The position numbers and the translations under genes are program-made. From Heracleum sosnowskyi (Eukaryota; Streptophyta; Magnoliopsida; Apiales; Apiaceae), in the NCBI GenBank assembly GCA_030848705.1, contig CM061241.1:82691178-82755177 (forward strand): DNA of 64,000 bases. Reading direction: 5' to 3'. Below the pieces are notes generated by a model that did no database searches, was not told the origin of the DNA, and worked only from the letters and a program-made list of their open reading frames with translations. Shown in pieces: positions 1 to 11,545 of this stretch (position 1 is its first letter; every line of letters starts with the position of its first letter).

Positions 1-519
1 CATGGAAGTAGGAAGAGAAGGAGGTCGTTGTATGTATATATTAATTAATTAACTACCCTATGTAAACTACTAAACCAAACATCTCTTTTCTTATTTCTCT
101 CAACGAGAGTCGACCCACAACCCTGACTAGTTGTCCTATATTCAGATCCATCTCTTTTCTTCATCAATTAAGCCTTCTTCCTTCTCACAAATTCACTTTC
201 AGCTCTCCCATCTAATCATCATAGTTATTATTTTCCTTCAATAATCATCCTTCTTTTGTAAGGATTGTTGTACCCAATTTTTTGGGTGTTTTGTTTGTCC
301 TCTTTTGGAGTGGTTGCTATGTCTTTGGTCATTTTGTTTTGTTATTTTGTCTTTTTGAAAATGATTCAATTGACATTTTGGGGATCTGGAAAGCCCGCAT
401 CGAGTTTGGATCGGTGGTGAAAATCGCAAAAGTTCACCTTTCACAACGAAAGATTGTTTATATGAGGGCATCTGTCCCTCCGATTTCAGTTGGTGAAACT
501 GAAAGTTCTGAACATCGGA
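1..519. other. Spacer, no supported gene
   Basis: AT-rich sequence with pyrimidine-rich stretches around 70-230. The open frames across it have no recognisable domain. I see no intact gene, RNA gene or transposon end here. Confidence 0.5.
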
Positions 520-775
520 CTATAACCGGAATTAATTGTGTGAAGGTCAATTGTGATGCTACTGGTTACATGGATGATGTAGGTTGGATTTATCGAGAAG
601 CCACTGTAATCTTTTTTCATTCAAAGAATATTTCTATTCTGTATGTTAAGCGATCTGGAAATAAAACGGCTAATTGTTTAGCTCGTTTATTTGTTTTTCA
701 ACCTGATTGCATAGCCGATTGGGATTTGTTTTAAGTTAATAAAATTTGTTTTAAATTTGTCAAAAAAAACTACTC
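520..775 (+). pseudogene. LINE-type RNase H domain fragment (RVT_3-like)
   Basis: The frame ending at 734 carries the start motif of plant LINE RNase H domains (VKVNCDAT, residues about 87-94 of the open frame) and shortly after it the closing motif (VKRSGNKTANCLAR). The middle of the domain, with the other catalytic acids, is missing, so this is an internally deleted remnant. The family (PF13456-type) lies at the C-terminus of plant L1-like elements or occurs alone. An A-rich stretch (761-769) follows the stop, as at the 3' end of a LINE. No reverse transcriptase is visible upstream. A diverged stand-alone RNase H gene fragment is the alternative. Confidence 0.5.
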
Positions 776-1089
776 ATATATAACAAGTTTTTAATTATAA
801 AAAAATTATTAAGGATGAAAATACACTTATACCCCATTTTGAACTAACAGAGTTAGTAGAAAATGATAGAAGATGATGGGAGCCCTTACTTGCTAAAAAA
901 TGAAAATATAAGCCATTAAAGTGTTAAAACTAAAATAAAGCCACTATCATGCAAAAATATTATATTTTAGGTCATTAAGATACAATTTACTCTAAAACTT
1001 AATACATCATCTTAATATTTTTTAGAATTTTTGTTCAATTAATTATAATTTGGTGCAACGAGAGAGCGGCTCATAAGACATTTTAACTA
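776..1089. other. AT-rich spacer left of MULE-1
   Basis: No open frame, RNA gene or transposon end recognised. It contains loosely repeated phrases of the type 'gccattaaa/gtcattaag' (about 910-980). It ends at the target duplication of MULE-1. Confidence 0.4.
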
Positions 1090-1098
1090 TTATAAATG
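1090..1098. repeat. MULE-1 left target-site duplication
   Basis: TTATAAATG. The matching copy is at 27678-27686, displaced 13.1 kb because Sirevirus-1 inserted at the MULE end. Confidence 0.85.
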
Positions 1099-1331
1099 GG
1101 CTTAATGACCTTTTAGCCCTTAAAGTTTGACGATTTATACTCATCAGCCCTAAAACTTTGAAATCGTACATTTTAGCCCTTGAAGTACCTTAACCCTTTT
1201 TTTTTCCTTCCAAAAATCCTCCTGCATGATATATACCTTTTAGCCCTTGAAGTATGCAAAAAGAGTACCTCTTAGCCCTTGTAGAGTCTTATGCGAATGG
1301 ATGTTCTTTCGGAGAAATTTATATAAATTTG
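1099..1331 (+). repeat. MULE-1 left terminal inverted repeat
   Basis: Aligns by eye to the reverse complement of 14307-14554. Several short phrases of the form 'TTTTAGCCCTTGAAGT' recur inside it, which is usual for MULE subterminal sequence. Confidence 0.85.
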
Positions 1332-1334
1332 GTA

Positions 1335-1516
1335 TGCTCGCGATGATGTGGCCACTTAAGATCACAGTGGCAGGAAACCACCATGTTGGAATTGATGATG
1401 CAACAAATATAGCTAGAGATTTGCAGCGCATGATAAATGATGGTGCAGTTTTGCAGATCAGTGCACGGAGAAAGAATGACGGAGAGTGTTTATTTCTCTT
1501 CGAGAATCGTGTCTAG
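1335..1516 (+). pseudogene. Captured fragment of an ERI1-like 3'-5' exoribonuclease
   Basis: The frame reads ..GNHHVGIDDATNIARDLQRM.. and continues to a stop at 1514-1516. This matches the C-terminal part of the DEDDh exonuclease domain of ERI1/THEX1-type nucleases, where an H-x-G-[IL]-D-D-x-x-N-I-A-R block holds the last catalytic His and Asp. The first catalytic acids (DxE) are absent, so it cannot be an active enzyme. ERI1-type nucleases trim histone-mRNA and 5.8S rRNA ends and degrade siRNA. The fragment starts right after the MULE TIR, the typical place for captured DNA. Assignment rests on motif memory; other RNase T-like exonucleases share parts of this block. Confidence 0.65.
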
Positions 1517-1524
1517 TACTAGCC

Positions 1525-2184
1525 TAGTCTTCGGAAGAAGATCGTTGGTCATATACAATTCAATTTACTTTCATAAATTCTATCTCTGCTTTAGTACATC
1601 TGTGTTTAGCGTTTCCTACATTCCAATGTTGAACCTTAATTTGGTATTTGTTTGTGTTTTTTCTCAAAATATTAGATGGGAGAATAATAGTTTCAAATTC
1701 TTAGAATGGTAGAACTTCTCATTGTGCTGATATATATGCGCTTTATATGCATGAAAATTACGTTAGTCTATGTACTTTCTACATTCCAATTTTGGACCTG
1801 TGGTTTTACTTGTTTTCTTGTTTTTTCTCAAAAGAACAAGCCAATTGGCAGAATGGTAGTTTAAATTCTTAGAATGGGAGATCTTCTCTTAAGGAAAATA
1901 ATCATGTAACAATCCACGTACTTCATAATCTACTAACTATTATACAAGAACACCTCTTTTAACCTGAGCAAATGTATTCTATGTAAAAAAAACCCTATAC
2001 CCCTCCTCCGACCCTACTTCCTGACCTCGCCATCCCCAAACTTAGCAATCATCCCCAAACTTCCTGATCACTATGTTTGTAATATACTGTTAATTGTTGT
2101 TACGATTAGTACTTTCTAAGAGCTCCTGATCATATGCTTAACAGGTCAATGCTTACCATGCTTTTTTTACCATCTAGGAGGTGA
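1525..2184. other. MULE-1 internal sequence with a degenerate direct repeat
   Basis: Non-coding. About 100 bp at 1617-1720 is repeated imperfectly at 1780-1885 (shared phrases: 'tacattccaat', 'ttttttctcaaaa', 'aaattcttagaatgg'). This may be captured intron or UTR sequence; the source is not recognised. Confidence 0.5.
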
Positions 2185-2189
2185 GCTTT

Positions 2190-3527
2190 TGTTATAGCCA
2201 AAATTCGGTATCAGGTTTTAGGAAAGATTCGGGTCAAGTAATAATCAATTGGGGATATCCAAGGTGCAATTAGGGATTGAACTAGTACAACGGAGGCTCA
2301 GGGCTTGTCCTCATAAGGGTGAGGGCTCTGGCCGTCCAACCCTTGAGAATGCGTCTTCTAGGTATGGATTGACAACTTGACAGAGAATAACAGTTAGATT
2401 GACATGAGATTAGCATATGGAAGACTTAGGGCTTGCCCTCATAGGGGTAAGGGCGCGCTCCTTTAGGCCGTCCACCCCTTGAGGGCGCGCCCTCATGGTA
2501 ATGACAGCTTGATGGAAGACTTGACGGAGAATAATAACTTCATTTGACACGAGGAAGACTTAGGGCTTGTCCTCATGGGGATGAGGGCGCGCCCTTTAGG
2601 CCGTCCACCCCTTGAGGGCGCGTCCTCTTGGTTTGAAGATATAACTTGGTGATGGAAGATGGTTCTCTTAGCTTAGTATTGGCAAGATATTGAAGAATTC
2701 CCTCCTAGGATGTACCCTAGGAGGGGGATGTCCGTGGCTGAAGGCCTCCATGGGTCTACCTGATGATTGAAGGCCTCCTCCTGTATTCAATGGGCGCGTC
2801 CTCATTGGGGATGTGGGGTGAATCTTGGTGTGTACTTTGGGAGCTCTGTTCCTGTACTCAATGGGCGCGTCCTCATTGGGGAACTTTGGAGTAATCCTGC
2901 ACTTTGCACCCAAACACTTGGGATCACTTGTCCTGCTATCTGATGGGTGCTTCTCATTCGGGGGACAAGGATGCGTCTAGCATTTAAGGTAAGTCATGGC
3001 TATACCTGCGTTTATGAATTAAGGAAATAGTTGGTAATGGATAGGACTAGTCCTTGACGGGGGAAGTTTCCTTATCCATGAAGTCCTGATGTCATAAACG
3101 AGCCTTGGGCCTTTGTGACAAGGCCTTATCGTTAGACATTCCTAAAGTGAGCTAAAACTCTAAGTATGGAAAGAGATGAAATTCCTACGTTCAAGTTAGG
3201 AAAGATATAGAAGTCCTACGTCTAATTAAGGAAGACGGTGGAAGACTTCGACTGGGCCTTGAAGATCAGAGACCAAGCCCATTGAGGAAACTTCCTCCCC
3301 AAGAACTACGTTGGCTTGATCCCCTATATAAAGGGGTACGTAGGCACATTGTAAAGGGTTGGAAGCGAGAGCTCTGAGGCAGCCACCACTAACCCTAAGC
3401 AATCTCAGCCACCAATTACACACAACCACCATACTCCGGCGAATTCACCACCCAAGAACCACCGTTGTAGATCTTGATTCCGGCGACGAACCTCAAACTT
3501 TGTTAATACCAAATTCCTCCGTTAACA
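2190..3527 (+). repeat. Element A 5' LTR
   Basis: 1338 bp. TATA box TATATAAA at about 3325-3332 lies in a near palindrome (CCCCTATATAAAGGGG). It contains three tandem-like blocks (about 2420-2640), each with 'cttagggcttg', 'gaggg' and 'ggccgtccaccccttgagggcgcg'-type phrases, and two further copies of 'caatgggcgcgtcctcatt' (about 2787 and 2863). Confidence 0.9.
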
Positions 3528-5600
3528 AATTGGCGCTATAAGGAGGGGCGCTAATCAAGATCAAAATCTCAGGAGGAAGAGATATCTCATCATGAAATCG
3601 CCTTTTATCATGATGAAAGTTCTTTGAAGAAGGTCTGCCAAGACTCGAAGGCATAATTTTCGGAGCTCGTCATCATCTTCTAGAACGCCTCCTCGAGGTA
3701 ACACCTAACTTGCTTTGTTTTGGTTTCTGTTATTTGTTCCTTGAGTTGTTGCAGGAGGAAAATCGTGAAAGAAAATCCCCAAGAACCCTTAGGGCGCCCC
3801 CTATGGGTGGTGCACGATGGTTAGAAGGTTTTTAACAACTATGAAAATTCGATGATAGTTTATGACCATACCTCCAAGACGCGTCTTCCAGGTGATTTCC
3901 ACAATTTTCTATTATTGAGTTTTTTGAATGATGGGGAATCCTGCTTGGTAACATATCTAGAGAGTTATCAAGCTACACGTCCCATTCCGTAAGAACGCGC
4001 CCTCTACGTTAAGGGTGCCCCCTAAGCATATCAAGTTATCCATAAGGACGCGTCCCAATGATCGTTTCTCCCTCGAGAGATCCTCTGAAAAAATGTCTAC
4101 AAAAAGTTCTAATGAAGACAAAGGATGATCGCACGAGATCCAACGCTTGAGCCACTCTCTCGTCTTTCAAGTGTATCCTTCTTTCAAAGTACGCCCTCCG
4201 AAGATGCTCTGATGCTCAGACAAATTCTAACGAGTACATAAAGACTTGGTTGAATCAGGCCGCTTCCTGGTCTTTCAGGACGCGTTCTTCCTCTAGGGCG
4301 CGCCCTCAAGAAAAAGAACTGCTCAGCATCAACAATGAATTTTAAAGGAAGATAGTGTGTGCTCCCTGCTTACAGGTCGAGGCCCCAGGGACATGAGCGA
4401 CCCCCTCCGTGTGACAACTCTATGGTTTATCGAGATCAAGATGGGTGGTATATAAGTAATTACCAATGAAGGCGTGATAGGAAGCCTGTGCGGAATGATC
4501 AACGTCAGAACACACAAGACGCGCCCTCAAAGGAAAAGGATAACAATATTCTCAAGTGGACTCCAATGTTTACGAAATTTTTTTACTTGAATTTTAGGAA
4601 GCCATTGGAGTAGAGGCCCCGTGATCCACAGCGAGTGCCCCCTATCTATAGGTCGAGGCCCCATGGACATGAGTGTGCCCCTCTGAAAAGAAACTTTTAT
4701 CTTCAGAGGACGCGTCGTCACATCCTCAATAATAGAAGACATGCCCTTAAAAATGCGCCATAATGGTATTGATCTCATATGTTAAGACATGGAATTTAAA
4801 CATGATTGTACAAGCCCTCAAGTTTTCAGCAAGAAGAATATTTGGAGAAGAGGCCCCATGAACCTTAGAATGCGCCCTCTTATCGGCAGGATGCGGCCCC
4901 AAGGTCATGAGTGGGCCCCTCCCATTGGAGAATGTTACCTAATTGACACCCCCATCCACTTAGGTCACCCTACGTAAGAGGGCGCACCCTCGTGATACAG
5001 GGGGGTAGTGCTGATACATCTCCCGGCTCTTCCTATGAACAATAGAGTATCTTTACGGGAATGCTTCTTCATGAAGATATAATTGACGCCTTTTGAGTGC
5101 TCCTTCGCCGTACAGAGGTGCTAAGGTGCGGCCCTAGGCTAGTCTGGTGAGACCTCCAAATAGTCATGTATGCATTTGGTAAAGTATTCTCAATAAGGTG
5201 ACGGTCTGGTTGATTGAAGACGGGCAATGATTGAATAGTAGACTACAAGGCCAATTCATTACCTCCTAGTCTAGGGGGGGTAGTCCATATACACTTTCCC
5301 TAGTCTTAGTTGAGATTAAATTTTTAACAATTTTCAAGATGTTTGTTTATGAATATAAGGCGCGCCTTATTGCGTGAGGCGCCTTATAGGACGACATGCC
5401 CTCAGCATAAAGTAGTAGCACAAGACTTGGCGATAGAGACAAGGCAATTAAATAATGCAAACATAAATATGATACAAGAGCTGAAACAACAAGTCACCAA
5501 GGGAACAAACCCTTGTTCAGTTATCAAAAGAAGGATAAGTTAAAATTACAATTAGCAAGGCATTAAGAGAGGGCCTGCATCTCGAGAAATGTTCAAATAT
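3528..5600. other. Element A non-coding interior, motif-rich
   Basis: No gag-like or pol-like frame. PBS-like TGGCGC at 3531. Three diverged copies of a phrase 'gaggccccagggacatgag..ccccct' lie at about 4378, 4651 and 4888. Copies of GGCGCGCC/GACGCGTC recur (for example 4297, 4517, 5359, 5615). Probably remains of a leader or a lost coding region. Confidence 0.6.
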
Positions 5601-5609
5601 AAGAAAAAT

Positions 5610-6656
5610 TCAGGACGCGTCCTGAGCTTGGTCATCTACTTTGTTGCCATCTCCCTCGAGATTGTCAAGAAGACTAGTGGTCTCAGGCTCTTGTTCTTTG
5701 GGAGGAGAAGCAGCAGTAGTATTTTCATTTTCAAGAGGCGCACCTTCAGAAGACGCGCCCTCTTCCTCTGAATCACCATCGCTTGCAGGAGACGCCACTT
5801 CAAGGCCAAGAAACACCCTTTTTGCCTTGATAGATTTAGCTTCCTCAACTTTGAACTTGGCAATCCATGCCATGGTCTCTTCACCGAATTTAGTAAAGTC
5901 ATAATCAGGGTCTTGAGCAAGGAATCCAGAAGCATAATTCCTAAAACCATCCCTAAAAGATGTTCTCTCAACTCTCTTCTTCTATAGGACCCAACCATTC
6001 TTTTGATCCTCAACAAGCTTAGCTATTTGATTTTCCAACTTTTGCTTCTCCTCACACAGATTGTCAATGGTAGTGCTTAAACCATCATTGACTTCCTCCT
6101 GAGTTTTCAGTTGTGTGTCATAGAAACTTTTGGTGCGCTTAAGATTATTCTGCAAATTTTCAATCACTATATCACGCTCCTCTACTTGCTTGGAGAATTT
6201 GTTTTTCTCTTTTTCAAGAGACTTAAGGCGCGTCCTGTCTTGTTGAAGAGAGCTTTGCCGATTCAAGGTAGAAACAAGTATTTCAGAAGAGGCCTTGATG
6301 ATGGCTTCATTTTCAGCTAGAGAATCTCTATTTTTCCACTTGATAATGTCATCATCAGAAACATAGGGAATGGCAAGTGGATTTAAGGCGGCCGAGACCA
6401 AGGAAAATGAAGGTGTGGGTTTAAACTTTTTAGAAGACGCGTCCTCTACAGCCGCAACAACATCAGATTTTTCTTTCCTTTTTCTGTTCTCTTTCTCCAG
6501 ATCAATTACTATTTGAGGTTTTTTAACTTCAGGAGGAGGCTTCTTTGTGTCTTTCCTATGAGCACGCGCCTTTGTTCTTTTTCCAGCTTTAACAACAGGG
6601 GCAACGCCCATCTCAAGACCCCAACCATTTGGAAGTTCATCCATACTTGAGATGAG

Positions 6657-6721
<65 letters not shown>

Positions 6722-7081
6722 TACGCGCCTTTATAAAAGAAATGCGATTTATAAGTACAAGATAGAAGAGCAATGTACAACAGAATTTGTTAAGTTAAAT
6801 ACCGGGTGGAGAAGACGCGCCCTCATCAACCTGGGCACCCTTCTCGTCCTCAACTTCTTCCTCTTTATCAGAGTCATAATCCTTAGACCCTTTGATTGGA
6901 ACGCCTTTCCTAAAACGTTGAAAAGGAATGATGCAACCTACTTCTTTCCTAAGGATTCCAACTCTTTTCAGGTTGTCCTCGGTAACCAAGGTTTTTAAGT
7001 TGAACCTTGAAAGTGGAAGAGACGTGATCTTGTCAGCTCTCTTTTTGGCTTCGCGAAAAAGTTCCTTTATGTTTCTATTAT
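5610..7081 (-). pseudogene. Antisense ORF of element A, downstream exons (coiled coil, one in-frame stop)
   Basis: From 7081 the frame set by the preceding splice continues through an acidic stretch to about 6803, where a possible donor overlaps a stop codon. The next exon begins about 6650, after a (TA)n tract. It encodes a basic segment and a long coiled coil (Lys/Glu/Gln heptads, about 6350-6000), as in Transposase_28 proteins. The frame meets one TAG at 5984-5982 and then stays open to 5610, with a Glu/Ser/Pro-rich tail. The copy is therefore one nonsense codon from an open reading frame. Exon borders around 6650-6803 are uncertain. Confidence 0.55.
6659..6719. repeat. (TA)n microsatellite
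   Basis: About 30 TA units in the presumed second intron of the antisense gene. The apparent Tyr-Ile repeat in that frame is a translation artefact. Confidence 0.95.
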
Positions 7082-7194
7082 CTAAGAAACACGAAAAATA
7101 TTAAAAAAAAAAATGATGAATGAAGACGGAAAGGGCGAGACCTCAACGGACGCGCCCAAGAGTAAATATGTGTATAAGGAAGACGTGTTCTTAC

Positions 7195-8389
7195 CATAGT
7201 TACAGTTGAAGATCACTCTGACTCTTTCCACATTCCACAAATAGAAGAATGGCTCCTTCCAATTTTTCTCATGACTTACTTTTCCACTTGAAAAACCTAG
7301 TTTGTTGTGTTTATGCTGAGCGGCTAGATAATAGTACCCCTTGGAACTTTTCCTAATGGTAAAGAAGTAGCTGAACTCTTCCATGGAGGGTTGGGTTGAG
7401 TTTTCATCATGATAAATCATGAACAAGGCAAGAGCCAATTTGTATGAATTTGGGGAAAGTTGAATTGGGGCGATATCGTACCACTGAAGAATTTCTTTAA
7501 GATATGGATGAAGAGGCGCGCCCACACCTAATGACATTAGTTTTGGGGATGTAACCATTCTAGGTGCCCTAAAAGGTTCAGACCAGCTGAAAGTGTGAGG
7601 ACGCATAAGGAATGGAGGACGCGCCCACTTCCCTTCCATACCATAGTATGTCATACACCAAGTGATTTCATCAACAGAGACTGTAGAAGACATTCCAACG
7701 CAAAATAATTTGTTATTTTGTTTTCGCAACCTTCTTTTATCCGCTTCGTTGAGAGTATCTTCATAACGCCCCCAATCGAGGTCGATTTCTTCTTCAGCAA
7801 CTTCAGGGTGAACGAATGGAATAGGTGAGCTTTCAGGAGGAGACATACGATCATCCTCATCAATATATGGGTATGGGCTATCTGAAGACGCGCCCTCAGG
7901 GTCAAATTCCTTTTCAGAAATTGATGCATCCTCAAATTCTGGAGATACCGTTTGTTTTCCTTTTCTTCTTCGAGAAATACTAGTCTCAGTGTCTTCTATA
8001 ATACCTTCTATATCGTCTATAATGGGTTTAAATTCATGAGGTCGCGCCCTACTATGTTGGCTGGTTACTTTAGGATTGATGTCGTCAACATGAAGAAGAG
8101 ACGAACTAGAATTGGCGGAAGAAGACATCGTTCCAGTAGTACCCTTAAATGGAGACGCCCCACGTAAGTGTGTAATGGCTTGATTATGAAAAGACTGGAT
8201 CGAGGACGAAGATTGTGCCGGAAAAGACAAAGACGGAGGAGAGTAAATGCCAATTCTTCTATTGAACTCCTTAAAAGGATGAAAGGGAGATGACGCGCCC
8301 TTACCCTCCAGCTGAAAAGAAAAAGAAGATAGGTAAGAACGCGCCCTCAAAGTGGAATGTACCCTCAAAAGAGTTAGAGCCTTGAGCAA
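7195..8389 (-). CDS. Antisense ORF of element A, exon 1 (Transposase_28-like domain)
   Basis: Open minus-strand frame. The better start is the ATG at 8128-8126; the frame is open back to 8389. An acidic, Ser-rich head is followed by a folded region with W-x-x-P blocks and a motif (PLHPYLKEILQWYDIAP..LSPNSYKLALALFMIY) typical of PF04195, the family of plant 'putative gypsy type transposon' proteins. Function is unknown. The frame continues to 7082, but a good donor (ATG|GTAAGA) lies at 7195/7194 and an acceptor (TTTCTTAG) ends at 7082, and joining them keeps the frame. Several copies of the element's GC motif lie inside the coding sequence. Confidence 0.65.
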
Positions 8390-8841
8390 ATGAACATGCT
8401 ACAATATCCAAAGTTGGTGACTGAAAATCTATTTAGGGAATGGCGTAAAAAAGCTAATGCTCTAAAGGGCAAGCCTGGGGGAAGGACGCTCCCTTATGTA
8501 CATCAACGAAATTATTCACAGGGATTGGAGAATTAGATAAATGTATACAAGCTATAGGACGCGCCCTAACCTCTACAACACGAGAAGTTGCGAGCGAATT
8601 AAATGAATGAGCCTACAAAGGACGCGCCTTAATTAGAGGACACGCCTCAAAATATATTCAAGTAATGAACAACCAAGAACATAATTTCAAATTCAGTGAC
8701 GGATAAATCAAGATCAAATACAGATAGATACAGATATATATACATGCGTTTTATGAAGAACACAAAAGAAACCAACGGTCACATCAACACTCTGAACAGG
8801 ATATATGACAAAAACACAAAATAAAGACATGGAATTGTACC

Positions 8842-8996
8842 TTTCTAGTTGATAAACAAGATCCAAGAAGAAAAACGTCAAAAACAGGAAGCTTTAGCCG
8901 GTTTTTTGCTCGGAGAAATGAAGTGCGGCGGTTTTAGATTTCATGGAATTAAAAGAGTAAAGTGAAAAATGATACAGTAATTTTTGAATATTTATA
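8842..8996 (-). promoter_or_regulatory. Putative promoter and leader of the element A antisense gene
   Basis: On the minus strand TATAAATA lies at 8996-8989. About 150 nt downstream a donor-like AAG|GTACAA ends the leader at 8841. A pyrimidine-rich acceptor (CTTTTCAG) at 8312 precedes the coding frame. This fits a TATA promoter with an intron in the 5' UTR. Inference from sequence only. Confidence 0.45.
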
Positions 8997-9324
8997 GAAG
9001 AGGGAACGCCTAGTGGAAGACAGCTGTCACGCACATGCAATATAATGTTAAGGGAAAGATGCTTTACATCTGAAGGCGCGCCCTGTTTGTAAAAATGAAG
9101 ACTAAGAGGTGTTATCCCTTTCTAACGTTAGAGTTATTGAAGATATATGATGGAAAAATTAAAGGACGCGTGTTCGGGAAGAAAACGCCCTCTTTACAGC
9201 ATCAAAGAAGGAAGAAGCTCGAGGACACTTCTTGAAGAATAAAAGGTTACAAAGAGATTTTGGCACTTTGAAGATTGAAAATTCCATGCTTCATCTCTGA
9301 TTTTACATGGAATTGGGGGGTAGT

Positions 9325-10645
9325 TGTTATAGCCAAAATTCGGTATCGGGTTTTAGGGAAGATTCGGGTCAAGTAATAATCAATTGGGGATATCCAAGGT
9401 GCAATTAGGGATTGAACTAGTACAACGGAGGCTCAGGGCTTGTCCTCATAAGGGTGAGGGCTCTGGCCGTCCAACCCTTGAGGACGCGTCTTCTAGGTAT
9501 GGATTGACAACTTGACAGAGAATAACAGTTAGATTGACATGGGATTAGCATATGGAAGACTTAGGGCTTGCCTTCATAGGGGTAAGGGCGCGCTCCTTTA
9601 GGCCGTCCACCCCTTGAGGGCGCGTCCTCATGGTAATGACAGCTTGATGGAAGACTTGACGGAGAATAATAACTTCATTTGACACGAGGAAGACTTAGGG
9701 CTTGTCCTCATGGGGATGAGGGCGTGCCCTTTAGGCCGTCCACCCCTTGAGGGCGCGTTCTCTTGGTTTGAAGATATAACTTGGTGATGGAAGATGGTTC
9801 TCTTAGCTTAGTATTGGAAAGATATTGAAGAATTCCCTCCTAGGATGTACCCTAGGAGGGGGATGTCCGTGGCTGAAGGCCTCCAGGGGTCTACCTGATG
9901 ATTGAAGGCCTCCTCCTGTATTCAATGGGCGCGTCCTCATTGGGGATGTGGGGTGAATCTTGGTGTGTGCTTTGGGAGCTCTGTTCCTGTACTCAATGGG
10001 CGCGTCCTCATTGAGGAACTTTGGAGTAATCCTGCACTTTGCACCCAAACATTTGGGATCACTTGTCCTGCTATCTGGTGGGTGCTTCTCATTCGGGGGA
10101 CAAGGATGCGTCTAGCATTTAAGGTAAGTCATGGCTATACCTGCGTTTATGAATTAAGGAAATAGTTGGTAATGGATAGGACTAGTCCTCGACGGGGGAA
10201 GTTTCCTTATCCATGAAGTCCTGATGTCATAAACGAGCCTTGGGCCTTTGTGACCAGGCCTTATCGTTAGACATTCCTAAAGTGAGCTAAAACTCTAAGT
10301 ATGGAAAGAGATGAAATTCCTACGTTCAAGTAAGGAAAGATATGTAAGGAAGACGGTGGAAGACTTCGACTGGGCCTTGAAGATCAGAGACCAAGCCCAT
10401 GGAGGAAACTTCCTCCCCAAGAACTACGTTGGCTTGATCCCCTATATAAAGGGGTACGTAGGCACATTGTAAAGGGTTGGAAGCGAGAGCTCTGAGGCAG
10501 CCACCACTAACCCTAAGCAATCTCAGCCACCAATTACACACAACCACCATACTCCGGCGAATTCACCACCCAAGAACCACCGTTGTAGATCTTGATTCCG
10601 GCGACGAACCTCAAACTTTGTTAATACCAAATTCCTTCGTTAACA
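9325..10645 (+). repeat. Element A 3' LTR
   Basis: 1321 bp. Nearly identical to the 5' LTR apart from scattered substitutions and a 17-bp gap (around 10340), where the 5' copy has an extra 'agaagtcctacgtctaa'-type segment. Preceded by the PPT AATTGGGGGG. Confidence 0.9.
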
Positions 10646-10650
10646 GCTTT

Positions 10651-11141
10651 AAAAAAAGAGAGAAGAATATTACTAGATACAAAGTAGAAGCTCGCCTCTA
10701 TATTGGCATACCGTACTGGGTAAAAACAATATTTACTAAATAAATTCAGTTCTCTGGTGCGAGAAACAAGTCACATGTTTATTCTATTTTTTTTGCTATT
10801 GTGTTCACTGTTACTCCGGTGTTTTGAATTTTTAAGTCCTAATCTTTGAGCATGTCCTGTTCTTACAAACAATTATCACAAAACCATCAGCTTTTCTACA
10901 GCTCATTATAATTAATTTTTATTGCTACTGCTATTTGTTCTATTTCAGATTCTACGGATTGTGATCATCAAATAAACGCAGCTTGCAGCCTGCCTTGATC
11001 TATATGCAGGATCCATGGTCAAAGTATGAAGAGATGATGCACTTTGACTTTGTGATAGTCTCTGTAATTCTGCTTTACTACTTTATTACTATAGAATATG
11101 CATCTTTCAGTTTTAAAGAAAAACAAATATGCATTTTACAT
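10651..11141. other. MULE-1 interior between elements A and B
   Basis: About 490 bp. A splice-acceptor-like 'tctatttcag' at about 10938-10947 is followed by a short exon-like stretch ending near 11060. This may be a second captured gene piece, but no protein family is recognised. Confidence 0.35.
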
Positions 11142-11369
11142 CTATGTGTTATGCCATATTTTGGCATAGTCCAAATTTCTCCGTTTAATAATTATTAATT
11201 CAGATTAATAATTAATTGCTTAACCAATAAGCAATATCCTCTCTCTGAAACGAGGAAAGAATCAATCTCAATCGACGAATAACGGAAAATATCTCCAAAC
11301 GATATTCTTCAAATCATGGAAAGAAATGCGGAGATGCCGCAAGATATTAGGAAAACGTGTGAAGATTGA

Positions 11370-11545
11370 ACTATTTATGGGAACTTGAAGAGGATTGATA
11401 ATCCTTGAACTATTTATGGGAACTTGAAGAGGATTGATAATCCTTGAACTATTTATGGGAACTTGAGGTGGATTGATAATCCTTGAACTATTTATGGGAA
11501 CTTGAGGTGGATTGATAATCCTTGAGCTGTTTATGGGAACATAAA
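11370..11545 (+). repeat. Element B LTR tandem repeat
   Basis: Four to five copies of a unit of about 39 bp ('ttgaactatttatgggaact...gattgataatcc') in U3, repeated in the 3' LTR at about 13325-13500. Possible enhancer-like or recombination-prone array. Confidence 0.85.

Larger units (their letters stand above)
2190..10645 (+). mobile_element. LTR element A: non-autonomous, Tat-like, with an antisense gene
   Basis: Bounded by TSD GCTTT (2185-2189 and 10646-10650). Each LTR starts TGTTATAGCC and ends AACA. The primer-binding site starts TGGCGC just inside the 5' LTR (3531), and a polypurine tract (about 9311-9323) precedes the 3' LTR. The 5.8-kb interior has no gag, protease, integrase or RT. 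It is covered with copies of a GGCGCGCC/GACGCGTC motif and holds a minus-strand gene of the Transposase_28 ('putative gypsy type transposon') family. Antisense ORFs of this kind are known in the Tat/Retand lineage of Ty3/gypsy. LTR promoter core and PBS type link it to element B. Confidence 0.88.

Noticed and set aside
2668..2913. ORFs repeated at 2668-2913 and 9803-10048, and at 3226-3541 and 10326-10743
   Set aside because: The duplicates are the two LTRs of element A; no coding features.
5982..6773. Tyr-Ile repeat protein start in the antisense frame
   Set aside because: It is translation of a (TA)n microsatellite in a presumed intron; the real exon begins near 6650.
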